From Marinilabiliaceae bacterium UBA5213 (GTDB taxonomy: Bacteria; Bacteroidota; Bacteroidia; Bacteroidales; Marinilabiliaceae), in assembly GCA_002412555.1 (NCBI GenBank), contig DHVH01000193.1, forward strand, positions 1-10,884: a DNA stretch of 10,884 bases, given 5' to 3'. Positions within the stretch are counted from its first letter, which is position 1. Every line of letters starts with the position of its first letter. A program made the position numbers and the translations under genes. Shown piece after piece: positions 1-7,193 of this stretch. The notes under the pieces are model-generated. The model saw only the letters and a list, made by a program, of their open reading frames with translations, had not been told where the DNA came from and ran no database searches.

Positions 1-1545
1 GTGGTTGTCGCCCATCACCGTGGCCTCTCGATGCCCCCAACCGTAGGAGGGGGAAGAGGGCCAGTATTGGCGGGTAGGATCTTCAGCGGCCAGAACCTCC
101 GGGATAATGTCGTGAAACACCTTTTGGTAGTGACTCCAGACTTCCAAACTGTCAGCAGTGGAGTAGCCCAGACTGCGTTGCCAGCCCCAGTCGAACCAGC
201 CGTTTTGAATTTCGTTGTTGCCACACCAAAGGGCAATGGAAGTATGGTTTCTGATTCTGCGAACATTGTCAATGGCCTCCTGGCGCACGTTCTCCAAGAA
301 TGGCTCATCACCGGGGTACATGGCGCAGGCAAACATGAAATCCTGCCAGACCAGGATGCCTTTTTCATCGCACAGGTCGTAGAACAACTTGTCTTCATAA
401 ATGCCGCCACCCCAAACCCGCAGCATGTTGTAATTGGCTTTAACCGCATCCTCAATGGCCTTTTCATAATCGCTGGCGGTGAGTCGCGGCAGAAAGCTTT
501 CCAGAGGAATATAGTTGGCACCTTTGGCAAAGAAGGGTTGTCCGTTGACATGGAATTCAAATGAGCTGCCATGCGTATCCGGCTGTTGCACCAGTTCAAT
601 GGTCCGCACCCCAATGCGCTGTGAGCGGGTAACAATGCCCTGCGACGTTTTTAAGGTAACATCCACATGGTAAAGATGCGCTTCGCCCATGCCGTTGGGC
701 CACCAGAGTCGCGGTTCGTCGATGGTGAAATCAAGGCTGACAGGGTTGATGCCCTTCTGTAAGTGTATTTTGGTTATTTGGGTTTTGAATTGGCTATCCG
801 GACTACTAACCCTTATTTCCACTTCTTCTTCCTGATCGGCCACAATTTCTATTTGGGCGCGATAGTCCGCTTTGTCCTCAGAGACTAATTGGGCGTAAAG
901 AAATACATCATGAATGTTGGCCGTGTTCCAGAATTTAAGATAGACCGGTCGCCAAACCCCGGAAGTAATCAGACGTGGGCCCCAGTCCCATCCAAATTGG
1001 TAGGGCGCCTTACGGGAGTGGACACGCTCGTCTTCGGGTAAAACATAAGGCAACTTAGCGGCCTGCGTTTTGTTGTAGGTCTCGGGTGATAGAAAGTATA
1101 TTTCCAAAGTGTTGAGGCCAGTAGTGAGGTGCTCCCGGGCATCCACTGTCCATGAGCGGAACATGTTGTTGGCCTTGAGGACCTCCACATTGTTAAGTTT
1201 AACAGTCGCATGGGTATCGAGTCCCTCAAAGACCAGCTGAATATTATGGTTGGCCATCTCTTCCTCCGAAACCGTGAAAGTCGTTCTGTATATCCAGTCT
1301 TTGGCACTGACCCATTGCACCGAATCTTCGTTGGAGCGGTAAAAAGGGTCGCCGATAATGCCCGCCTCTATCAGGTCGGTATGCACTACGCCCGGCACTG
1401 TGGCCGGCCTCCAGACCTCCTCATCGGCGCTGCGAAATTCCCAGTCCTGATGCAGCGCTCTTTGGCTCACCAGCTCATTTTTGGGTTGACAAGCGACGAG
1501 GAATAATAATCCTAAAGTTGCTAATGTAAAAAAATAACGGCTCAT
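1..1545 (-). CDS. GH2 beta-mannosidase, lipoprotein (3' end beyond window)
   Basis: Exo-beta-mannosidase of glycoside hydrolase family 2, predicted to release beta-mannose from the non-reducing end, for example from Man-beta-1,4-GlcNAc of a trimmed N-glycan core. The frame is open for 515 codons from the ATG at 1545 to the window edge. Residues 1-19 form a lipoprotein signal with lipobox L16-V-A-C19. A sugar-binding-like beta-sandwich follows. PYQFGWDWGPR at 181-191 is a hallmark of GH2 beta-mannosidases. The Ig-like and TIM-barrel parts carry NMLRVWGGGIYED and WCGNNE, whose last residue (Glu445) is the expected acid/base. The nucleophile Glu should lie about 90 residues further on, outside the window. 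The family is usually 800-870 residues, so roughly 60 percent is present. It starts 36 bases after the GH92 stop, which suggests co-transcription as the last visible gene of a three-gene run. No Shine-Dalgarno is seen. Other GH2 activities are less likely given the WDWGPR motif. Confidence 0.93.
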   Translation of the reverse strand, partial: MSRYFFTLATLGLLFLVACQPKNELVSQRALHQDWEFRSADEEVWRPATVPGVVHTDLIEAGIIGDPFYRSNEDSVQWVSAKDWIYRTTFTVSEEEMANHNIQLVFEGLDTHATVKLNNVEVLKANNMFRSWTVDAREHLTTGLNTLEIYFLSPETYNKTQAAKLPYVLPEDERVHSRKAPYQFGWDWGPRLITSGVWRPVYLKFWNTANIHDVFLYAQLVSEDKADYRAQIEIVADQEEEVEIRVSSPDSQFKTQITKIHLQKGINPVSLDFTIDEPRLWWPNGMGEAHLYHVDVTLKTSQGIVTRSQRIGVRTIELVQQPDTHGSSFEFHVNGQPFFAKGANYIPLESFLPRLTASDYEKAIEDAVKANYNMLRVWGGGIYEDKLFYDLCDEKGILVWQDFMFACAMYPGDEPFLENVRQEAIDNVRRIRNHTSIALWCGNNEIQNGWFDWGWQRSLGYSTADSLEVWSHYQKVFHDIIPEVLAAEDPTRQYWPSSPSYGWGHREATVMGDNH

Positions 1546-1581
1546 AATAGGGGTCGTTTGTGTTGGCAAAAAAGAAAATGT

Positions 1582-3837
1582 TTATTGCAGGTTCATCAGT
1601 TCAAGGTAGGGAATTTTGGTGACGTTTTGCCACAATGAGTGGTTGGGGGTGGTGGACATATTAAAAGTAAGCGTGCCTCCCTTGGTAATTTCCGAATGGG
1701 TGATCCATGGTCGTGCCAAGGCCTCTCCATTGAGGAAGGCCTCTTGAATGTAAAGATGTGCATCATCCACATCCGGCGCTTCTACGGTGAATTGTTTTCC
1801 GCCCGGCAGTTGGATGGTGGCATGCTTCCATAAGGGACTACCGATGAGGTAAATGCCTGTGGAGGGATTGACCGGGTAAAAGCCAAGAGAGCTGAAAGTG
1901 TACCAGGCCGACATTTGGCCGCAGTCTTCGTTGCCACAATGCCCGTAATGTTCAGGGGCATACATGGTGGTTAAGATCTGACGGATTCTCTCCTGCGTTT
2001 TCCAGGCCTGCCCTGTGTAATGGTACAAATAGGCCACATGGTGGCTCGGTTCATTGCCATGCACATACTGCCCGATCATACCGGTACTGAAAATAGGCAG
2101 CTCATCACTGGGATAAGGATCGTAGGTGAACATGCTGTCCAGTCGGGCACTGAAACGCTCCTTGCCCAAAGCGTTCTGCAGTCCTTCGATGTTTTGCGGC
2201 ACAAACCAAAAGTAATGCCAGGCATTGCTTTCGCAATAGTGGTCGGTGTAATCGCGCGCGACAAAATCTTTAAGAAACCGGCCCTTGGCATCCTTGGGAC
2301 GCAGAAAGCCCGATTCAGTATCAAAATGGTGGCGCCAGTTTTCAGAGCGCTTAAGGAAGTATGCGAAGTCGTCCATTTTACCCAAGGCTTTGGCAAAAGT
2401 AGCAATGCACCAGTCGTTATAGGCATACTCCAGTGTTTTGGAAACCGACCAGTTTTCATGATCGAAGGAAATGGGCACATAGCCCAGTTCCCGGTATTCC
2501 TGTATACCGTGGTCGCTGGATAAGGCATTGGATTTACAAGCTGCGTAAGCCTCCTCCACATCGAAACCGCCAATGCCTTTGAAAAAGGCATCCACAATAA
2601 CGGGAACGGCGTGGTAGCCAATCATCATGTTGGTCTCGTTGCCCTGCATGGACCAGACGGGCAGCAGGCCTGTCTCCCGGTAGTGGCTGAGCATGGATTG
2701 GATCATATCCGGCACACGCTCGGGATGCATTAAAGTGTAGAGCGGATGGGCCGCCCTGAAAGTGTCCCACAGCGAAAAAGTATCGTACTTATCGTAGCCA
2801 GTGGCCGTATGATAGTGGCCATCGGCGCCTTTGTATGCACCCTGGGCATCGCTGTAAAGGGTAGGCGCCAGCATGCTTTGATAGAGCGTGGTATAGAAGG
2901 TGCGTTTCCAGGTTTCATTGTCCGATTGCACCCTGATTTTTTGCAGTTGGTTTTCCCAGGTGTCGGAGGCCGCCGTTTTTAGGGCGTTGAAGTCCCACTC
3001 CGGGGCCTCTGTCTCTATGGCTTTGGCGGCACCTTCAATGCTGGCACTGGAGATCCCTACCTTAACCATAACCTTTTCGTTGTCATAGGTGGCAAAGCGG
3101 AGGTCTACTTTGGTGTGGGTGTCCTTGACCGACTGTCCATCAACGGCCGCCTCTTTTTTAAAGAGTTGGATGGTGGTGGCCGGTTTTGAGAAGCGGGCCA
3201 CAAAATAGACCCGTTGATCGGCCGCCCAGCCGGAAGAGTAGCGATAACCTGAAATGGTTTGGGCATCCTCAATTTGCAGGAAAGTCTCGGTCGGCCAGTC
3301 CCAGTTTAGGGCATAACCCAGGTCAATGATGAAGCCCGAGTTATCGTCCTGCGGAAAAGTATATTGATGAATGCCGGTGCGTCGGGTAGCTGTCAGTTCC
3401 GCATTGATGCCGTAGTCCTGTAAAAACACCTGGTAATAGCCCGGCTCCGCATGCTCTTGGTCGTGGCTAAAGAGTGAATAGGGACGATGGCCATTTTCCG
3501 GAGTTGTTTTGACCGACTGGCTGTTGACCGGCGTCAGCAGTATATCGTACAAATCGCCCGCCCCGGTGCCAGAAAGATGCAGGTGACTAAAACCGGTGAT
3601 GATGCTATCGGCCCATGCGTAGCCGGCAATTCTGTCCCAGCCTGAGTAGCCGATATCCGGACTGAGCTGGACCATGCCAAAGGGGACAGTCGCTCCGGGA
3701 TAGGTGTTTCCCGGGCCATCGGTGCCCATGAAGGGGTTGACCAGAGATGTCAGTCTTTCCTTAGGCGGCTGTTCGGATAGGGAACAGCCGTTTAGGAGCA
3801 GCAGTAAATTAAAAATTATGATTGAAGGGTATTTCAT
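1582..3837 (-). CDS. GH92 exo-alpha-mannosidase, lipoprotein (single-domain form)
   Basis: Calcium-dependent, inverting exo-alpha-mannosidase of family GH92, acting on alpha-mannosides such as N-glycan arms or yeast mannan. Residues 1-18 are a lipoprotein signal (L15-N-G-C18), so the enzyme should be anchored in the outer membrane or face the periplasm. The N-terminal beta-sandwich (about 30-270) carries GATVPFGMVQLSPD and GFSHLHLSGTGAGD. The helical catalytic domain (about 280-735) carries SLWDTFRAAHPL, GNETNMMIGYHAVPV, ESNAWHY, GNEPSHHVAYLY and GNEDCGQMSAWY. By position relative to the studied Bacteroides enzyme BT3990 (recalled, not aligned), Glu536 is the likely general acid and Asp638 of GNEDCGQ a base candidate. 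The residues before NEP are His593-Gly594 rather than the His-Glu associated with alpha-1,2 specificity, so another linkage is possible. The 751-residue length is normal for a GH92 without accessory modules. It lies 115 bases downstream of a larger GH92 paralogue and 36 bases upstream of the beta-mannosidase. Confidence 0.95.
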   Translation of the reverse strand: MKYPSIIIFNLLLLLNGCSLSEQPPKERLTSLVNPFMGTDGPGNTYPGATVPFGMVQLSPDIGYSGWDRIAGYAWADSIITGFSHLHLSGTGAGDLYDILLTPVNSQSVKTTPENGHRPYSLFSHDQEHAEPGYYQVFLQDYGINAELTATRRTGIHQYTFPQDDNSGFIIDLGYALNWDWPTETFLQIEDAQTISGYRYSSGWAADQRVYFVARFSKPATTIQLFKKEAAVDGQSVKDTHTKVDLRFATYDNEKVMVKVGISSASIEGAAKAIETEAPEWDFNALKTAASDTWENQLQKIRVQSDNETWKRTFYTTLYQSMLAPTLYSDAQGAYKGADGHYHTATGYDKYDTFSLWDTFRAAHPLYTLMHPERVPDMIQSMLSHYRETGLLPVWSMQGNETNMMIGYHAVPVIVDAFFKGIGGFDVEEAYAACKSNALSSDHGIQEYRELGYVPISFDHENWSVSKTLEYAYNDWCIATFAKALGKMDDFAYFLKRSENWRHHFDTESGFLRPKDAKGRFLKDFVARDYTDHYCESNAWHYFWFVPQNIEGLQNALGKERFSARLDSMFTYDPYPSDELPIFSTGMIGQYVHGNEPSHHVAYLYHYTGQAWKTQERIRQILTTMYAPEHYGHCGNEDCGQMSAWYTFSSLGFYPVNPSTGIYLIGSPLWKHATIQLPGGKQFTVEAPDVDDAHLYIQEAFLNGEALARPWITHSEITKGGTLTFNMSTTPNHSLWQNVTKIPYLELMNLQ

Positions 3838-3952
3838 TCTTATAATTTTTCTTTAAGTTATTGGTTGAATGGAACTCGCATGTAAGATTTATACATGTTC
3901 CTATTGTGGGAAACCTTGCCATGCTCGTTTCATCAGGGGAATTTGAGTTGGT
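3838..3952 (-). promoter_or_regulatory. Intergenic spacer with imperfect palindrome between the two GH92 genes
   Basis: This 115-base spacer is long for a tightly packed operon. It contains an interrupted inverted repeat: GGAAC (3871-3875) pairs with GTTCC (3897-3901), and ATGTA (3880-3884) pairs with TACAT (3892-3896), with a four-base bulge and a seven-base loop. No U-run follows it in the minus direction, so it is not a convincing intrinsic terminator. It could be an mRNA stability element, an operator or chance. I see no clear Bacteroidota -7 box (TAnnTTTG). Confidence 0.3.
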
Positions 3953-6900
3953 TTAATATTCAAAAATGATTTCATCGGCGAATATCCAGGGGCGGTTGCC
4001 GGCACCTGGGTGCCAGTCGGGCAACAGCGGAAGCGCTTCCGAGGATATTTTAAAATACTGGAAGTTGGCGTTCACCGGAAAGTGGAATTCATTGATGATG
4101 CCCTCGTGCTCCTGGGGCAGGGTTGTTGTGGTAATGGTGCCCAGTTTGGTGAACGATTGGTTGTCGGTTGACCCATAAACGCTCATCGTCTGGGGCAGAA
4201 GAATCCACGAACCCACATTTCTCATAAAGGAGAGCCGCACTTGTTTGACATGTTTTGGCGCTCCCAGATTCACGATCGCTTCCATGTTACGGTTGAATCC
4301 CAGCCACTGACCATCATGGAAATCCATGGAGGCTCGGGAGCCATCGATGAGAGCTTTTTCTCCTGCTTTATCATAGGGCCGGGAAGGAGCCAGGTTGTAT
4401 TGAATCGACGGATAGGTTTCGCCGCTGTTGAAATGGGCCCTGATGAATTCCCGGCTAAGCAACTCGCTGGGTTTTAGGCCTTCTTTGAACGCCCGGGCCA
4501 TCACTTTTTTCGTCTCGCTGATTTTGAATGGGCCAGTATAAACTGGGTCATTTTCTGACACATTGGTCCCATTTAAATTGTAATGAATGCTTACCCCGGG
4601 GGTGTTGCAATGAATGGCGATCTCCTTTTGCTGCGCAAACAAGGTCCTTGTTTCATGAATGTAAGGCGCAAAGACCATTCGCTCCTCAATGGGTGCCAAT
4701 CGGTACGCCTCGGGTATCGTTGTTACAGGGCGGTTTTCGGGTTGGCTGGCCCACGTTTTATTGGGTGATGTGCCCATGGTGAACTCCAGGACACCGCCGG
4801 CCATAATCTCCTGGTGTTGGATGTAAGAGCGGTTGAAGGGTTTTCCGTTCAGGCTGGCCGATTGAATGTAGAGCGCCTCTTTGCTTCTGTCTTTGGCCTT
4901 GACTGTGAACTGGTTACCATTGTCCAGATTAAAGGACAATTGTTCAAACAGAGGCGTTCCTATAATGTAGTCGCCACTTCCGGGGGTGACAGGATAAAAA
5001 CCGGCAGCAGAAAAAATGTACCAGGCCGAAAGTTGCCCACAATCCTCATTGCCACTGATGCCATCGGGTTGGTCGGTGTAAAGAGAATCAAGAATAAGGG
5101 CTACTTTCTCCTGCGTCTTCCATGGCTGACCGGCAAAGTTGTAGAGGTAAGCCACGTGGTGGCTTGGCTCGTTGCCTTGGGCATACTGACCAATAAGGCC
5201 CGAAATATCATGGGCATTTTGGTTGGTAACGATGGCTTCCTGATTAAACATTTCATCAATTTTAGCCGCAAAGGCCGCATCTCCGCCCATCAGGTCCATG
5301 AGTCCTGTTACATCATGCGGGGCAAAGAAGGTATAGTGCCATGAGTTGCCTTCGGTAAAATCACCCGAACCCAGGATGGAGCTTTCAATGGGGTCGAAGG
5401 GGGTACGCCAGCTGCCATCGGCCTTTCGCCCTCTTAAAAATCCAACGGACGTATCGAATACATTGCGGTAGTTTTGAGCCCGGTGAATATAGGTCTGGTA
5501 GTCTTCCCCCTGTCCCAAAGCCTTTGCCATTTGCGCTATGCACCAGTCGTCATAGGCATACTCCACCTGTTTGGAAACACTATTGCCTTCCCTTTCCATG
5601 GGAATAAATCCGAGCTCTTTGTAGTCCTTTAAGCCAATGTGGTCCTTCATGGCCGATGTTTTCATGGCCTTAAAAGCCAGCTCTGCGTCAAAGTCGCGCT
5701 GCCCCTTAACATAAGCATCCCAGATGACGGGTACCGAGTGGTAGCCGATCATGGTGCCTGTTTCGTTGGCCATGAGTTCCCAAACGGGTAGCGTTCCATG
5801 TTGCTGGTATTGCGTGAGCATGGTGTTGATGAACTCCGTATTTCGCTCAGGCTCAATAATCGTAAACAGCGGATGGGTGGCTCTGAAAGTATCCCAAAGT
5901 GAGAAGATGGTGTACATATTGTGAGAGGGCGTCACTGAATGGATTTCCTTGTCCATGCCCCGGTACCTGCCATCTGCATCGGTATACATGTTAGGCGCTA
6001 TTTGGGCGTGATACATAGCGGTGTAGAAAGTCCGCTTCTGAGCTTCCGAAGCCCCTTCAATACTTATTTTATGCTGGTGCTCGTTCCAGATATTGGTAGC
6101 CTGATCCTTGTAGTCGTCAAAAACCCAGTGAGGGGCTTCAGCTTCCATGTTTTTAATGGCTCCCTCCACATCTACGGCAGAAATGGCCACTTTTACCATC
6201 AGCTCATTTTTATCCAGGGCATCAAAATCAAGAATGAGCTTTACTTCTTTACCTTCAGCAGCGTTCGCATGGTCAACGATTTCCCCATCCACCATAATGG
6301 TGTGAGCAGTGAAAGGTGCGGAGAAGCGGGCTACGAAATAGACGTACTGATCAGCTGCCCAGCCCTGTGAGCGTCGAAGGCCAACTACCTCGTTGTTGCC
6401 ATTGATGCGAATGAATGCCTCTCGTGGTTGGTTTGCAATCCCATGTTTAAGATCGATGATGAGGGAGGAAGGTTCGCTTTGGGCATAGCGGTAGCGGTGA
6501 ATACCGGTGCGGGGGGTAGCCGTCAATTCGGCTGCAATGTTATAATCATCGAGCATGACCGAGTAGTAACCCGCTTTGGCAAATTCGCGCTGGTGCGAGA
6601 AGCGTGAGCGGTAACCCAGGTCGGGATTTTCTTTGGTTCCGGGTTCCCATTTGTGGTCACCCAAAAAAGGCATCACCAGGATGTCGCCCAGATCTGCGCC
6701 GCCAGTTCCGCTCAAATGGGTATGTGAAAAGCCCATGATAGAGCTGTCGGAGTAATGATAGCCGCTACACCAGTCCCAGCCTTCAATGCCGGTGTCGGGA
6801 CTGAGCTGGACCATTCCGAAAGGCGTTGTGGCGCCGGGAAAAGTATGCCCATGCGCATCGGTTCCTATCATTGGATCCACAAAAATGGTTAAATCCTCCA

Positions 6901-6961
6901 ATGATTGCTTGCAGGACATTAGGGTGGTCAAAAGCAGTAAAATCAACCAGTGTTTCTTCAT
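3953..6961 (-). CDS. GH92 exo-alpha-mannosidase with C-terminal chitobiase-type and discoidin-like modules, lipoprotein
   Basis: Inverting, calcium-dependent alpha-mannosidase of family GH92, probably acting on N-glycan or mannan side chains outside the cytoplasm. Residues 1-17 are a lipoprotein signal (L14-M-S-C17) followed by KQSLED. The GH92 part (about 25-735) carries GATTPFGMVQLSPD, GFSHTHLSGTGGAD, SLWDTFRATHPL, EGNSWHY (Glu537, likely general acid), GNEPSHHVAYLY and GNEDCGQLSAWY (Asp640, base candidate). The residues before NEP are Gln595-Gly596, not the His-Glu of alpha-1,2 enzymes. Unlike its neighbour it continues for some 265 residues. Residues about 770-840 resemble the chitobiase/hexosaminidase C-terminal (CHB_HEX_C, Fn3-associated) repeat, with YNLNGT and PVYTGPF. 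Residues about 850-1002 resemble an F5/8 type C (discoidin, CBM32-like) domain, with LIDGSRASM, GQWLGF and a C-terminal FADEIIFEY strand. The second module probably binds sugar. This is the first gene of the minus-strand run and is probably driven from the divergent intergenic region. Linkage specificity is unknown. Confidence 0.95.
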   Translation of the reverse strand: MKKHWLILLLLTTLMSCKQSLEDLTIFVDPMIGTDAHGHTFPGATTPFGMVQLSPDTGIEGWDWCSGYHYSDSSIMGFSHTHLSGTGGADLGDILVMPFLGDHKWEPGTKENPDLGYRSRFSHQREFAKAGYYSVMLDDYNIAAELTATPRTGIHRYRYAQSEPSSLIIDLKHGIANQPREAFIRINGNNEVVGLRRSQGWAADQYVYFVARFSAPFTAHTIMVDGEIVDHANAAEGKEVKLILDFDALDKNELMVKVAISAVDVEGAIKNMEAEAPHWVFDDYKDQATNIWNEHQHKISIEGASEAQKRTFYTAMYHAQIAPNMYTDADGRYRGMDKEIHSVTPSHNMYTIFSLWDTFRATHPLFTIIEPERNTEFINTMLTQYQQHGTLPVWELMANETGTMIGYHSVPVIWDAYVKGQRDFDAELAFKAMKTSAMKDHIGLKDYKELGFIPMEREGNSVSKQVEYAYDDWCIAQMAKALGQGEDYQTYIHRAQNYRNVFDTSVGFLRGRKADGSWRTPFDPIESSILGSGDFTEGNSWHYTFFAPHDVTGLMDLMGGDAAFAAKIDEMFNQEAIVTNQNAHDISGLIGQYAQGNEPSHHVAYLYNFAGQPWKTQEKVALILDSLYTDQPDGISGNEDCGQLSAWYIFSAAGFYPVTPGSGDYIIGTPLFEQLSFNLDNGNQFTVKAKDRSKEALYIQSASLNGKPFNRSYIQHQEIMAGGVLEFTMGTSPNKTWASQPENRPVTTIPEAYRLAPIEERMVFAPYIHETRTLFAQQKEIAIHCNTPGVSIHYNLNGTNVSENDPVYTGPFKISETKKVMARAFKEGLKPSELLSREFIRAHFNSGETYPSIQYNLAPSRPYDKAGEKALIDGSRASMDFHDGQWLGFNRNMEAIVNLGAPKHVKQVRLSFMRNVGSWILLPQTMSVYGSTDNQSFTKLGTITTTTLPQEHEGIINEFHFPVNANFQYFKISSEALPLLPDWHPGAGNRPWIFADEIIFEY

Positions 6962-7193
6962 GTTGGTATGTTTAGGTGTTTTTAAGCACGATTATGTAAA
7001 TTTTCGAGGATAAAGGTAATCTTTTATAAAAAAATAATAAAAGAATAGGGAAATTATTTTAAAAAATATAAAAAAAAATGCTTTTTTTGTAATGTGAAAT
7101 AAAGTCGTATGAATCCAATTTTCAGGAGCTCTTTTAGCAAGCAAAGGGAGATGGTATTATAAATCTTTAATCAAATAATTAAATAGATCTGAA
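6962..7193. promoter_or_regulatory. AT-rich divergent promoter region (GH92 operon and GH20)
   Basis: These 232 bases separate the divergent starts of the 1002-residue GH92 (minus) and GH20 (plus), so promoters for both should be here. The middle (7021-7090) is almost entirely A/T, with runs of eight A (7071-7078) and seven T (7082-7088) flanking TGC. On the minus strand, TACCTTTA (7018 to 7011) is one base from the Bacteroidota -7 consensus TAnnTTTG. It would give a leader of about 40-45 bases to the GH92 start, but no clear -33 TTTG lies upstream. On the plus strand I find no match to the consensus ahead of GH20. No small ORF or RNA gene is supported here. Confidence 0.5.

Noticed and set aside
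1..564. Plus-strand open frame of 187 codons at the left edge.
   Set aside because: It is antisense to the GH2 coding region and its translation has no recognisable motif.
15..1307. Two minus-strand reading frames (15-635 and 969-1307) that might suggest a frameshifted gene.
   Set aside because: Translating the third minus frame from the ATG at 1545 gives an uninterrupted GH2 beta-mannosidase to base 1, with motifs in order. The two frames are shadows.
4814..5344. Plus-strand open frame of 176 codons, and a similar one at 2020-2523.
   Set aside because: Both are antisense to highly conserved parts of the GH92 genes, which explains the lack of stops. No family resemblance is seen.
1582..6961. 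Tandem GH92 genes as a possible assembly duplication.
   Set aside because: The two proteins share motifs but differ throughout, in length, signal peptide, key residues and C-terminal modules, so they are diverged paralogues.
7071..7088. A-run, TGC, T-run as a possible terminator or hairpin.
   Set aside because: A stem made only of A-T pairs is weak, and it lies between divergent starts, where a terminator has no role. It is better described as AT-rich promoter DNA.
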